In this document: positions 1-11,485 of the stretch, piece after piece
How positions within the stretch are numbered: the first letter of the stretch is position 1
How the letters are laid out: each line of letters starts with the position of its first letter
NCBI RefSeq assembly: GCF_018446385.1
Contig: NC_055993.1
Coordinates: forward strand, 68,588,631 to 68,652,630
Direction: 5' to 3'
Source: Zingiber officinale
Lineage: Eukaryota; Streptophyta; Magnoliopsida; Zingiberales; Zingiberaceae
Length of the DNA: 64,000 nt
Notes under the pieces: model-generated
Databases searched by the model: none
Told to the model about the DNA's origin: nothing
Seen by the model: only the letters and a program-made list of their open reading frames with translations
Program-made: the position numbers and the translations under genes

Positions 1-1875
1 AAGGGAAGAGGCCCGGCCACAAGAGAGAGCACAATCAATAGAATAAGAATAGATGCATACCCTACTTCTCCTCTTCTTCTCCTTCTCTTTGTATCCGGCC
101 ATACAAAACAACCACATAGAGGTGGTCGGCCCTAGCATGAAGAGAAGCAAGGGTCGGCCCTTAGGAGAAGACTTGGAGAGAAGAAAGAAAAGAATATAAT
201 TGATTAGATTGATCCATGAGGCCTCTCCTCCCCTTCTTGTATATTACTTGCCCAAGGCAAATAAGGAAAGACTTTTTACAAAAATTAAAATCTTCCTCTT
301 GTTTTTCCTTTTCCCCTTTTATTTTTCCTTTTCCTTTCTCTTGATTGATCCAATCATCCAATCAATAATTGATTGGTTTATTTGATTGGCTGGCCCCTTG
401 CTTGGGCACCAAGCAAGGGTGGCCGGCCCCTTAAAAGGAAGGAAATACTTTTGTAAAAAAATTTATAAGCAAAGAAGAAAAGCTCTTATAAAATTTTACA
501 AGCTCTCTTTTTAATTTCCCAATGTGGATGTTAAAAAAGGAAAGTTTTAAAAATTAAAATCAAATTTTAAAATTTAAAACTTCTCTTCTAAAATTTTCAT
601 TTTTAACATGGTTATAAAAATAGAAAATTTATAATTTTAAAACTTCTCTTCCTTTTTCCTTAAAACCTCATGTTAAAAAAGGAAAGTTTTAAAACTTTTA
701 AATTTTCTTTTAAACCATGTGGCCTAATTTAAATAAGGAAAGTTTTATATTTTAAAATCTCTCTTTTAAAACTTGTAGATATCTACAAAAAGAAGATTTT
801 AAAAATTTAAAACACCCCTCCTAGTTTGAATTATGTGGTCGGCCCCCTTAATTATGCTAATGGTCGGGCCCCTTTGAGAAGGTAGTGGTCGGCCCTTGGC
901 TTGGTCACCAAGCCTTGGGTCGGCCCCCTCTTGGACACCAAGATGGGCTTTATATGGATGGACTTGAGGCTTTAATGAGGCTACGACAGGGACCTAGAGG
1001 AGAAATTGGTTTTGGCCTTCCGATGAGGTTGAGTATCCCGTGTTCGCCCCGAACACACAACTCAAGTTCATCAATAATAACTCATTCCACTAAAGAGTTA
1101 TTATTGCACTACCGCACCAATCCCAAATTACATTATGGCTCCTTCTTATCATGAGTGTGTTAGTCTCCCTGTGTTCAAGATATCGAATATCCATTAATTT
1201 AATTGAGTTACTGACAACTCACTATAATTAATGTCTTAGTCCAAGAATAGTACCACTCAACCTCATTGTCATGCAGACTAAGTCCTCCTGCAGGGTTTAA
1301 CACGATAATCCTTATGAGCTCCTCTTGGGGACATTCTCAACCTAAATTTCTAGGACACAGTTTCCTTCTATAATCAACAACACACACTATAAGTAATATC
1401 ATTTCCCAACTTATCGGGCCTTTTGATTTATCGAGCTAAATCTCACCCTTTGATAAGTTAAAGAAATAAATATTAAATATATATGCTTGTTATTATATTA
1501 GGATTAAGAGCACACACTTCCATAATAACTAAGGTCTAGTTCTTTTATTAAGTCAATATAAAAAGAACTTACCTAAAATGGTCCTACTCAATACACTTAG
1601 AGTGTACTAGTGTAATTTATTAGTCAAGATAAACTGATACCTAATTACACTACGACTATTCCAATGGTTTGTTCTTTTCCATCTTAGTCATGAGCAACTA
1701 TTTATAATTTATAAAGAACTGATAACATGATCTTCTGTGTGTGACACCACACACCATGTTATCTACAATATAAATTAATTGAACAACTACACTTAACAAA
1801 TAAATGTAGACATTTGACCAATGTGATTCTTATATGTCTATACAAAAAGCTAGACTTTTAGTATACACTCTAACA
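1..1875 (-). mobile_element. Truncated long LTR of a Ty1/copia element (minus)
   Basis: Read on the minus strand this starts at 1875 with TGTTAGAGTGTATACT and runs off the left edge. It matches the beginning of the LTR at 52605-55272: shared blocks include the stretch around the GTGTGTGGTGTCACACAC-type motif (1736-1755 here, about 52733-52752 there), the AGTGTATT(G)AGTAG block, and the GGCCGGCC-rich stretches. The DNA to the right (1876 on) is not a polypurine tract, so 1875 is the outer edge of a 5' LTR or a solo LTR. It lacks the TATA-containing half seen in the other copy because the window cuts it. The small ORFs inside are chance frames in LTR sequence. No target duplication can be checked. 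Confidence 0.85.
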
Positions 1876-4158
1876 AAGACGAGGAGACTCTATTATGCGT
1901 GAGTTAGTCCCATATTAGAAGTCTCTTAGCTTTATTGTTGGTTTAAATTATGATACATGCATTGATGGTGTAAACATACACAAGGAGAGACTCTCTCACG
2001 TGTAGATGCGTAAGGGTGGGTGCAAATCCAGGGTTCATATTTGCACTAAACCAAGTTGACTCATGTGCGAACACGACCTGCACACGTCGAATGTCAGACC
2101 AGTCGAGGTAAAATTTGCCTAAATGAATGAACCAACGTTTTGCCACTTAAATTTCTTTTTACTACTTGCTTAAGAGTATAACGGAAACATTAATATGAAA
2201 TTAATAGTAATTCCATAATGTCTCGATATTAATGGCGACATTAAACTCATTAATGGTGACTTTGTAACGTCTCAGCATTAATGACGACATTAAACCTAGC
2301 ATTAAATTATTATAATTTATCATTCGTTGCAAGCAAGGTGAGAGCTCCTGTATAAGAAGGCTAGATCTTGAGCAAAGGTAAGTGTAATGGAAGATAAGCA
2401 GAAGAGAGAGTGAGAGGAAGAGCAGGAAACGAACCTCTGTCCACCCATGTTCTCCCACAAAACTCTCATAGTCGTACATTCGTTTGGTTGAATTATTCAT
2501 GATAGCACTCGGGTGCATTCTCAGTTCACCACGAACAACCAGTGCTTGGTTGTGTGCATGGTTTTGCTGTTGTATCCTGTGATACAGATGACCCGAGAGA
2601 ACCTCAAAGAACAGCAAGAGGTGGGGTGAATCTGTTTCAAGAAAATTGTGTTGAGTGCAGGTCTCGGTATCTTACTCAGTGAATTCCCTTGCCGATCGGT
2701 GATTTACTCCCGATTCTACTATACGCCGCATTAACTCTACAACTCTGACCACTGGAAGCTTGGCAGAACCAGCCCCGCTGGTAGCTTGGAATTATCCGCT
2801 CAGGTCATCTTAACAGATAAGTTAGAATTGATTTTGTGTAATTTCAATCCAGTAATTTTCTCTAATATCTCCGATAACAAATGATTTAACCGCTCATCCT
2901 ATATGCTCCTCACAATCCGTCTTCAAATTATGTGAAGAGAAGTAAATTATAGGATTAACTTATTGTTGACCATCAAATAAATAGGAGTGTAAAAAAATTT
3001 TTATCCGAGGACATATACCATCCAGAATTAACTTCTAGCCTATTATAATAAATCAGTCACATTTTAATTAACTAGGCATTTAATCACTTTTTTTCGTATA
3101 GTAAAGCATCCAAAAGACCCTTCACCGTCCATTCGTGGATAAAGTGAAGAGATACAAATATAGTTTTCATATGGAGATTGATTTCACTTTTACTGAGAAC
3201 AAAAGTGAGAACATGATGACGGCTCAACAAATATATCAATCTCCAATATCTATATGAAGGAACAGCTACTTGGTATCTTTACTGAGCCACCATCTGCATA
3301 GTATTTCAATAGGTTGACATTCAAAATCAACATCCAACCCTTTGTTGAATTTATCGATGGCAAAAGATAGAATTATTAAAAAAAATATTCTATCGCTTAA
3401 AATTATTATTCTTCATGTAAATTGTAATTAATTATTACAATAAATAATTTTTTTATTATTTAGAGTTAGAATTGATGATGAGACACTAATATATAACAGT
3501 AAAAATCAAGAGAGTATTTTTGTTAATCATGAGTACAACTCTTTTAATTTTTACTAAAAGAACGCTCTATGAACCAGCCTTTCTTAAATTATATAGTTAT
3601 TCTCAAGTACACCATTTGGTATTATAATCTTCTATTACATGGGTTAAATTTTAAATTAGTTGACCAATTAGATAAACAGGACAAGTCAATTTTATTGTAT
3701 CTGCTATTGTAATTATAATAACTATAGCTTTATAACTGGTACAATATCAATATTGTTAAAAAAAATAATTTCATATTATAATAGTTATGAAATTGTAATA
3801 TCATAAATATTAGATGAGTAGATCAACATCTATGATTTCATAATTATTAGAACCTGAATTATAATAGTTAGGAAATTATAACTACTATAATGTTGAACAG
3901 GTCAAGTCCATCCGATCCGATCGATTAAGGTTTAAATTTAAAACTGACATGTCAAAAAATTAAAACCCGAAAAATTTGTTTGAGGATAGATGTGTTACTT
4001 TATAAGAGGACTAGTGGGGTGTATATGTTCTTTTGATTTTTATCCTATATATAACCTTTGAGCAAGATAATTTTTTTTAGTCTTCTTTATTTCTCTCCAT
4101 TGGCTCTTTTACTCTTCGTTATCTTTACATCAAACTCCTACCCCACCTATATCTCTTA
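1876..4158. other. Unassigned AT-rich intergenic sequence
   Basis: No convincing gene. At 1881-2640 there is retroelement-like sequence (a block beginning near GTGAGTTAGTCCCATATTAG and a possible TATA at 2351-2358), but I cannot find both ends or a coding domain. The rest (2640-4158) is AT-rich with only short chance ORFs. The minus-strand ORFs at 1943-2146 and 2201-2617 show no recognisable motif. Confidence 0.5.
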
Positions 4159-4876
4159 CCCTATATTTGGATAGGATGAACGTTCGAAGGAAAGGAAAGA
4201 GAGGGAAAAGAAGGAAAAGTAAAGTATTTCTATTTATTTAGGAGGGAGTAAGGTTTATTAATGTAACATGTATTGTGTTTGGGAGAAAAGTAAGGATAAT
4301 AAAGTTTAAATATATAAAGTTATAAAAATATCTTAACTTTTGTTAAAGATTTACGCGTTCAAGAACCTAGTGCATCTTGTATATATTTATTAGTTAAGAC
4401 TTACACATTTAAACATTTGTAGCTCATTTGTTAAAGTCGGTGTTAGCGTTAAAGTCGGCGACAGCGTCGAAGTCGGTGGTGCATCGGCATCAGCATCAAC
4501 ATCAAAGTTAGCAGTGAAGTCAGCGTTGAAGTCGGTGTCGACGTCAAAGTCGACATCGGACAAACAGTGCGAGTCGAGCGGTGCGAGTGTTTTTCGTCGC
4601 AATGCAAAAAATATCTAAAATAATGATTTTTAGAATTAATATAATAAAACATGGATAAAATTAGAACACAAATTTTTTTTCTAATTCCCCTTACCCTTCC
4701 TTACACCCTAAATCAAGGTGTAAGAAATTATTTCATTTCATGGGTAAAAAAGGTTAAAACTTACCATTCCTTACCTTTGTTTTCCGTAGCTCATTTCCTC
4801 TCAAACAAGATTTCAAGTTTTTCTTTCCCTTCTTTACCCTTCCATCCCCTTCCCTCACCTCCTCCCAAATAACGAG
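4159..4876. mobile_element. Possible Tourist/Harbinger-like MITE
   Basis: The two ends are imperfect inverted repeats: ATATTTGGATAGGATG at 4162-4177 faces the complement of CACCTCCTCCCAAAT (about 4856-4870), each followed inward by purine-rich (left) or pyrimidine-rich (right) tracts. TTA stands on both sides (4156-4158 and 4877-4879), the target duplication typical of PIF/Harbinger elements. It has no coding capacity. The TIR match is loose, so this is tentative. It contains the hexamer-like repeat at 4430-4565. Confidence 0.35.
4430..4565. repeat. Degenerate hexanucleotide repeat (AAGTCG / GCATCA type)
   Basis: About 130 bases made of drifted 6-mers such as AAGTCG, AAGTCA, GCATCA and ACATCA, in steps of six. 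The minus strand reads as an alternating Asp-rich peptide in one frame, a by-product of the repeat rather than evidence of a gene. No flanking domain supports coding. Confidence 0.7.
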
Positions 4877-5189
4877 TTAAGGTGTATTTAGTTCAAGCTT
4901 ATTATTGATAACCATGGTTATCTATCCAAGATTATCAATAAAAATTTTGTTTAGTTTAGGCAATAATTGACTCCCAAATAATGTATGACACATCAGTAAA
5001 AGGGGAATGCAACCTGAAACGTGATTACATAAAAAAAGTGAGATTTTCCTTGATTTCGAGGATAATGATTTTTTTTCTAAAATTATCCTCCAATATTTAC
5101 CTTTGGGATAAAAATACTCATAAAAATTTAGCAAATCTCAATCCGTCCTAACATAACCAAGCCCAAGAGCATTATAGACTTGCAAAGAG

Positions 5190-5290
5190 TGCTCCCGACT
5201 AGTGACACGAAGAACCCTAGCCATGTTCCCCACTCGTAGAGAACCGTGGCGTTCCCCACTCATGAAGAACCCTGACATTCCCCACTCGCA
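5190..5290. repeat. Short tandem repeat, about 28-bp unit
   Basis: Three to four imperfect copies of a unit containing GTTCCCCACTCGTAGAGAAC, varying at a few bases. It sits inside the Harbinger-like element. No function visible. Confidence 0.6.
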
Positions 5291-5949
5291 AAGTCACTAC
5301 ATGTTCTTTTCCTATAAGATTTTCGAGTTCATGCCTAATTGATTAGCTTCTACTATGGCGGTAGCCCTAGCGGTAGCATTAATTGATAGCGAAGGCACTG
5401 TTGGGTGCAGGAAGACCAACACCATTGAGTGTCGCGTTCTAGCAATGGTACCCGAGGAGTTGCTCGTGGCGAGCCTGTTGGTGATCTGACGTTGCATACA
5501 TCACCGGTGATTGCACGACCACCATTAATGGAACAGAGTTAGTGTGATCTACAATTCTTGGAGCAACAACAACATGAACAGAGCTACCAGAAGCAAATAG
5601 AAACATAGGCTGAGAATTTAAATCAGGGAGAAATTGAGGAGACAACGGTAGTGAAGCAAAGGAAGATTCATGGATGCGATTCAGATTTATAACTCTTTTC
5701 GAATGAAGCGGGGAATGTTGCTCCTGAAGCACATTCTTCTCTTTCCATATCACTGTTTCCTTCTTCCTTGGCTTTCTTCGATACCAAGAACAAGCAAAAG
5801 AACAAATCTTTGTAACACGTCTAGAATTCAAGAAAGTTAAATTATTTAGTCTTCAAATTAATATAATAAAAAATAGAGATCCTATAATAAGACTGTCTAG
5901 GTTGAACAAGGATAATATAATAGAATGTTAAATTAGATTATAACCTCCA

Positions 5950-6920
5950 TGATACGGTGCATAGTAGTGGGATCTAGTCAAGGGGACGTGACAGTCAGAA
6001 GTCAAGGAGACATAGTAGTCAGAAGTCAAGGGGGTGTGGTCGTCAGAAGACAAGGAGAGGTGACAGTCAATATATGGAGAGGGACCACCTGGGGCCAGCC
6101 GATGTATGAAGCTAGGGAGGAGTCTACCAGTAGGGAAACCAGACCTGGGACAAGAAGCGCGGTCAGGGCAGGAGCGCGGTTAGGACCAAACTCGATCTGG
6201 TTTTATCGATCAGGGGTTGTCAAGCTGGCCTACGTGAGCAAACATGTCACCCTCAGTGAGGTCAGAATCATAAAGGTCGGCAGAAGGGGCTCGACCAGTC
6301 TGTTCATCAGCACCCAACAGACTAACCAGGGTTGTTTCAATCGCACCCAGGCAGGATAGAAGGCACTACTCGACAACAGGCCAGGGAATCGTAACTACCT
6401 GTCAAAGAATATTTGTTGTATGTCAGGGAATATTCCAGCGGTTGGGATCACCTACAAGTAGAACCTTCCTCCAGCCTATAGGAGAATGTCACGTGTCCTC
6501 CACCACTTGACAAGTCTTGACACCCGACATCCTCTGACAATGGTTAGTCTCTAGAAGGTACATATTGTCATATAAAAAGGGGTGTTCTCTCCCTCGCGCA
6601 GGTACGCTCACTCGCTCACTTGTCTACTTTTCTTCTTCCTTCGTACACTGTTCTTCTAGGGAAAAAGTACTTGACTTGAGCGTCGAAGGGCCTGCTCCGG
6701 GGACTTTTTCCCTGGTTCTTGGTCTCTAATACTTCGTGTGCTTGTCTAAGTGTGTGTGCAGGGGTCTAGTACTGCTAACGCAGGCCCCGTATTTCTTCAA
6801 GGCCACGTGGGGGGGTCGGTTCTGGGAAGCTCGTGTGACCGCCGTATCACAGTTTCCTCCCCGTCAACGCTAGCAACACTTCATCTGGCCTTCATCTAAC
6901 TCAAACTCTGAATAGGATCA
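5950..6920 (+). repeat. 5' LTR of the non-autonomous element
   Basis: Begins TGATACGG and ends GGATCA. The first 130 bases contain four direct copies of a roughly 25-bp motif with GTCAGAAGTCAAGG. A TATA box (TATAAAAAGG, 6571-6580) is followed by a CT-rich stretch, marking the probable U3/R boundary. Differs from the 3' LTR by scattered substitutions and small indels. Confidence 0.92.
6571..6580 (+). promoter_or_regulatory. TATA box of the 5' LTR
   Basis: TATAAAAAGG followed by a CTCTCCCTCGCGCAGG stretch. The same arrangement occurs in the 3' LTR at 9145-9154. Confidence 0.7.
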
Positions 6921-6921
6921 A

Positions 6922-6932
6922 TTTAGCGCCGA
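6922..6932 (+). other. Primer-binding-like site (Asp-tRNA type)
   Basis: TTAGCGCCGAG starts one base after the LTR end. The canonical core in plant gypsy-type elements is TGGCGCC; here one G reads A. Inferred from position and core match. Confidence 0.5.
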
Positions 6933-7523
6933 GTTATACGTAAGCTTGCTCTCACGCCTCCAGACTCTCGCCCTAGTGCGAGTTATAAGTGAGCATGCTC
7001 TCACAACCAACGACCTCTCGGTCGGGATTCTAGACTCTCGCCCCAGTGCGAGTTATAAGTGAGTTTGCTCTCATGCCTCTAAACTCTCGCCCAGTGTGAG
7101 TTATAAGTGAGCTTGCTCTCATGCCTCCAGACTCTCGCCCGGTGCGAGTTATAAGTGAGCATGCTCTCACGACCAACGACCTCTCGGTCAGGATTCCAGA
7201 CTCTCGTCCCAATTCGAGTTATAAGTGAGCTTGCTCTCACGCCTCCAGACTCTCGCCCCAATGTGAGTTATAAGTGAGCATGCTCTCACGACCAACGACC
7301 TCTCGGTCGGGATTCCAGACTCTCGCCCCAATGCGAGTTATAAGTGAGCTTGCTCTCACGACCAACGACCTCTCGGTCGGGATTCCAGACTCTCGCCTCA
7401 GTGCGAGTTATAAGTGAGCTTGCTCTCACGCCTCTAGACTCTCGCCCTAGTGTGAGTTATAAGTGAGCATGTTCTCAAGATCAACGACCTCTCAATCGGG
7501 TTTTTTGACTCTTACCTAAACAC
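6931..7523. repeat. Minisatellite with alternating short (~49 bp) and long (~70 bp) units
   Basis: Ten units, each starting GAGTTATAAGTGAGC(T/A)TGCT or a near variant. Short units continue CTCACGCCTCCAGACTCTCG; long units replace GCCTCC with a 27-28-base insert containing CCAACGACCTCTCGGTCGGG. The order reads S-L-S-S-L-S-L-L-S-L. Open frames in it are repeat artefacts. Confidence 0.9.
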
Positions 7524-8499
7524 AAACTACCGGTAAGCATATTTTTATATTCAACAATTCAGGGGATCCCACAAAAGAAGAAGTGCCAAAGAAAAGAAGG
7601 AAACATAAAAGAAAGACATGAACGAAGACCCACAGCATAGCCTAATTGACATTTATTTGATAAAGTTCGAAAGGCATTCTTCAAAATACATCTTATCACA
7701 CTAGTAGCGCAAGTAATGCCAACTTCCCTTTCAATTAGCAGGGTCAAATTGACACTGATAGCTAGATCGATTTGCCTAACCTGCCTGCTCCAACTGGGCT
7801 CGTACCTAGATCAGTTCTGTCTTGATACACTGAATGGAGCGATGTTGCTAGGTAATAATTTCATCTTTTAGCCGACTTTATTCTTGAAGAAGGGTCAGAG
7901 AGTCCTCATGTTTTATCTTCAAATAGGCGATAAAGTGAGTCTGACTCTCCATATCTACATAAGCCTTATGCTTCAAGGCTACCTCAGCTCGAGTTCAGGA
8001 CTTAGCGGTCAGCCAAAGTTCTTCCATCTCTCGACGAAGGGAAGACTGAAGGTCTCTGCTCTGTGTTATCTCCAATAAGGTCTCATCTTTCTGGACAAGT
8101 AACTGAGTCAGATGAGTGAGTTGTTGATGTAAAAATGATATTTCATCAGGTTCCACTATGGATTCCATGGCATGAAGGAATACAAGAAAGCATAAGGGTA
8201 TGAGAGGGGTCAGCTCTTCTTAAAGAGATAGAAGTGAAGGGTCATCCTTGGGGCACGCAACGACACATAGGAAATGGTATCGCATTCAAGAGCACGATGT
8301 GTATCCCAAGATCTGGCGATTGATGGAGCAACACAAACATTCGGGAAATGGTGCAGCATCCGAGAGCATGGTAAATTCCCAAGGGCCCGGGGAAAGTGAG
8401 AAGTAGTTAACGTCACAGTAGCAAGGCCGAGTGAAATCAGATTCTGGTCTAGTCAGTCGGACCCGAGCCTCTTTCGACTAAACTTAGGGGGAAGGCTTG
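7524..8499 (+). other. Non-coding interior and polypurine tract of the LTR element
   Basis: Between the minisatellite and the 3' LTR there is no frame with a retroelement domain on either strand. The last 17 bases (8483-8499, core TTAGGGGGAAGG) form a good polypurine tract directly next to the 3' LTR, which fixes the plus orientation. Confidence 0.75.
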
Positions 8500-9489
8500 T
8501 GATACGGTGCATAGTAGTGGGGTCTGGTCAAGGGGACGTGGCAGTCATAAGTCAAGGAACGTAGTAGTCAGAGGTCAAGGAGACGTGACAGTCAGAAGTC
8601 AAGGGGGCGTGGTCGTCAGAAAACAAGGAGAGGTGACAGTCGATATATGGAGTGGGACCACTTGGGGTCAGTCGGTGTATGAAGCCAAGGAGGAGTCTAC
8701 CGGTCGGGAAACCAGACCTGAGACAAGAAGCACTGTTGGGGGAGGAAGCGCGGTCAAGACCAAACTCGATCTGGTTTTACCGATAAGGGGTTGTCAAGCA
8801 GGCCTACGTGAGCAAACCTGTTACCCTCGGTGAGGTCAAAATCATAAAGGTCGGCAGAAGAGGCTCGACCAGTCTGTTCATCAGCACCCAACAGACTAAC
8901 CAGGGTTGTTTCAATCGCACCCGGGCAGGATAGAAGGCACTACTCGATAATATGTCAGAGAATCGTAACTACCTGTCAGAGAATATTTGATGTATGTCAG
9001 GGAATATTCCAGCGATTGGGATCACCTGCAAGTAGAACCTTCCTCCAACCTATAGGAGAAGGTCACGTGTCATCCACCACTCGACAAGTCCTGACACCCG
9101 ACATCCTCTGATAGGGGTCAGTTTCGAGAAGGTACGTATTGTCATATAAAAAGGGGCGTTCTCTCCCTCGCGCAGGTACGCTCACTCACATACTTGTCTA
9201 CTTTTCTTCTTCCTTCGTACACTGTTCTTCTGGAGAAAAAGTACCTGACTTGAGCGTCGGAGAGCCTGCTCCGGGGACTTTTTCCCTGGTTCTTGATCTC
9301 TAACGTTTCATGTGCTTGTCTAAGTGTGTGCGGGGTCTGGTACCGCCGACGCATGCCCCGTATTTCTTCAGGGGCACGTGAGGGTTCGTTCTGGGAAGCT
9401 CGTGTGACCGCCGCGTCACAGTCTCCTCCCCGTCAATGCTAGTGACATTTCATCCGGTCTTCGTCTGACTCAGACTTTAGACAGGATCA
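8500..9489 (+). repeat. 3' LTR of the non-autonomous element
   Basis: Matches the 5' LTR over its whole length, with the same ends and a TATA box at 9145-9154. Followed at once by the second CTCCA duplication. Confidence 0.92.
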
Positions 9490-9596
9490 CTCCAAATAAA
9501 TAAATTTTTATTACCTTATCTAGATTAAACTAAATAAAATAAAAATTATATGATTACACATAATCCATGATAATTTAACCATATAATACACCCTTA

Positions 9597-10657
9597 ATGC
9601 TTTAATTTTACCAGCATCGATCTCTCCCGTCTCCACCGTTCAATTCACATGCAGCCATTAACGCAATAAAATTATAAAAATTAGACCAGAGCTCCGAAAT
9701 TAAATGAATTAATATGGCATGCTTATCATGTGAAAAAACAGGTGATTCATTGTGCTGCAATGTCTTGTTAATTTATCCTACTTAAATCATAAATCACTAT
9801 TAATCATTAATCATTAATATAAATGATTAAAATATGAAAAATTATATTATAAAATCTGGACTTCAAACTCTCATGTCTCAATCATCACACCATTCAAAGA
9901 GGATATATGATAGACCTATCATGATAGCAAAAGGTGAATATATTCGTCCCCAACGTCCCCATCAATCCGTCTCAGGATCAATACGAAGAAAGTAAATCAT
10001 AGACGATTATTAACCTTTAGAATAATGATTAACATATAAGGAAAATATTTATCTCATTTTTATTAAAATTCAATTCAGATCTTATCTTATGATGATATGA
10101 CAGACCTTTCATGAACTTGCAGCTGATGCCTTTTCAACGGACCAATGATTTACGATCCCACCAAGAGATTCTTGATATTCCCCCAGAGAGAGCCGTGAGA
10201 GAAGCTTGAGCGTGACGATCGAGCACAAGGCGGTGGAGAAGAGGGGAAGGAGTGCCGCGAAGGGCGGCATGCATGTGAGACGTGAATAACGTGTATTAAA
10301 TATTCGAGGGCTGGCCTGCACGCGATGGAAGAAGAAAAAGGAAGCATATCAGTCAAAGCGACCCCAATTGGATTTCAATCTCTCGAGAGGATTACGCTAT
10401 ATATGCCCTTTTTGGATCGGTAAACGTTGGTGGGCAATCGATGGTACTGATGCATGTTTTCACCGCCCTTGTGTTCTCCGTGGGACGTGTGGAAGGATTG
10501 CTAACATAGTGGGATGCAGCGAGGCCATGCATGGTGTTCCAGAATGGGCTTGCTCGACTGAACTTTTCCTGATTTGATGGTGGCCAGCGGGCGCGGGGCC
10601 AAATGAAGTGTCGGAGTGATATGAATGATGTGGTGGAGCCGGGCGGTGGTGGGAGGG
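9597..10657. other. Unassigned sequence left of the MULE
   Basis: AT-rich until about 10100, then GC-richer. A TATA-like TATATATGCC lies at 10399-10408, and small ORFs occur on both strands (for example 10368-10577 plus), none with a recognisable domain. The G-rich stretch at 10560-10669 continues on the far side of the MULE at 17214, so it is the original target sequence. Confidence 0.5.
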
Positions 10658-10669
10658 CCGGCGTGGATG
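10658..10669 (+). other. Target site duplication of the MULE (left)
   Basis: CCGGCGTGGATG here equals 17214-17225. Because the TIR edge can be read one base either way, the duplication is 10 to 12 bp. Mutator-like elements usually duplicate 8-11 bp. Confidence 0.9.
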
Positions 10670-11450
10670 AGGTCGGATCCTCTGTCCCGAAAACATGTCT
10701 GTCCCGGTGTCCCACTTGCTAAACGACAAAATTTTAAACAGTGTCTTAAAAAATATAGTTTTCCCGTGACTAACTTTACCCTCCTTTCCCGTGCTTTTCC
10801 TGTGCCCTAAAAGCCTTTGGCATCGGCGCTCCCAGCAGCATCTTCGACGTGCTCCGTCGCAGCTCCGGCTTCCCCTCCCTTCGTCGACGGCAACTGCTCC
10901 GACTTCCCCTCCTAAAAAGCCTTCGGCATCGACGACTCCCAGCAGCCATCTTTGACGTGGTCTGCCGCAACTCCGGCTTCCCTTCCCTTCGTCGACGAAA
11001 GCAGCTCCGGCTTCCCCTCCCTTCGTCGGCGGCAGCATCTCCGGCTTCCTCTCCCTTCGTCGACTCCAGCAGGTCCGTATCTCCACCGTCGTCGCAGCTC
11101 CACCATTTTTCTGACTTCAGAAATGGTCCGATCGTGTAAAGAACTTAGACACTGATTGCTGTCCCGTGGGGTATAATTTATATGTGGCCACTGCAAAAGC
11201 TATTCAAATGAGGATTACCTTTCGAGATCATGAAGTAGTAAAATAACTTTCTATTACCAGCTTGCATTAGAACCTTTCGAGATCAAAGGTTTATCAAAAA
11301 TACATTGGCAAACTGTGACATTGAATAAACTAGCTCAGCCCCAGACACTTCTTTGTCATTTATTAACTCATGAAACTTTGCAGTTAGGATGTATTAGCAA
11401 CCAATCTGATTGTCCTTCTATTTTCCTCTTTACCTTCAGTTCAGATTTCT
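10670..11450 (+). repeat. Left terminal inverted repeat of the MULE
   Basis: Matches the reverse complement of 16527-17213 except for one block of about 90 bases. Its middle (10840-11080) is GC-rich and made of repeats around CTCCGGCTTCCC and CCTTCGTCGAC, which create several overlapping chance ORFs on both strands. The inner edge reaches into the pyrimidine-rich tract just before the transposase start. Confidence 0.92.
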
Positions 11451-11485
11451 TTGTTATTTTTTTTTCAGGCGTAATTGTAATTATC

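Larger units (their letters stand above)
5950..9489 (+). mobile_element. Complete non-autonomous LTR retrotransposon (LARD-like)
   Basis: LTRs of 971 bp (5950-6920) and 990 bp (8500-9489) both start TGATACGGTGCATAGTAGTGG and end GGATCA. Perfect 5-bp target duplications CTCCA lie at 5945-5949 and 9490-9494. The 1.6-kb interior has a primer-binding-like site TTAGCGCCGAG just after the 5' LTR (6922-6932), resembling the TGGCGCC start of an Asp-type site, and a polypurine tract at 8483-8499. No gag or pol frame is present, so it must have been mobilised by another element. The interior is dominated by the minisatellite at 6931-7523. Confidence 0.93.
4880..9593. mobile_element. Harbinger-like element, split by an LTR retrotransposon
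   Basis: The left end AGGTGTATTTAG (4880) and the right end complementary to GGGTGTATTATATGG (9579-9593) are inverted repeats, and both are bordered by TTA (4877-4879 and 9594-9596). Similarity continues inward, including the AAAATTTTGTTTAGTTTA-type block on the left against the complement of the TAAACTAAATAAAATAAAA stretch on the right. Removing the LTR element at 5950-9489 leaves about 1.2 kb. A 130-residue open frame on the minus strand at 5439-5831 lies inside but has no domain I recognise. Probably a non-autonomous or decayed member. Confidence 0.5.

Noticed and set aside
4651-4872. 73-codon plus-strand ORF
   Set aside because: Pyrimidine-rich low-complexity sequence at the end of a MITE-like repeat; no conserved motif.
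6931-7523. CRISPR-like look of repeat plus spacer
   Set aside because: Units are tandem with no unique spacers, lie in a plant retrotransposon, and vary in length in only two classes.
10368-10577. Possible small host gene with TATA-like TATATATGCC
   Set aside because: No domain, no splice or codon support, and no related copy; kept only as unassigned sequence.
10460-11086. 208-codon minus-strand ORF, with overlapping plus ORFs
   Set aside because: Falls on the GC-rich subrepeats of the MULE TIR; the same peptide appears in the right TIR. Low-complexity Arg/Gly-rich, no domain.
11315-11485. Longer N-terminus for the transposase (803 aa)
   Set aside because: The first 57 codons are TIR sequence, also found as a mirror ORF in the right TIR, and a strong splice acceptor lies just before ATG 11486.
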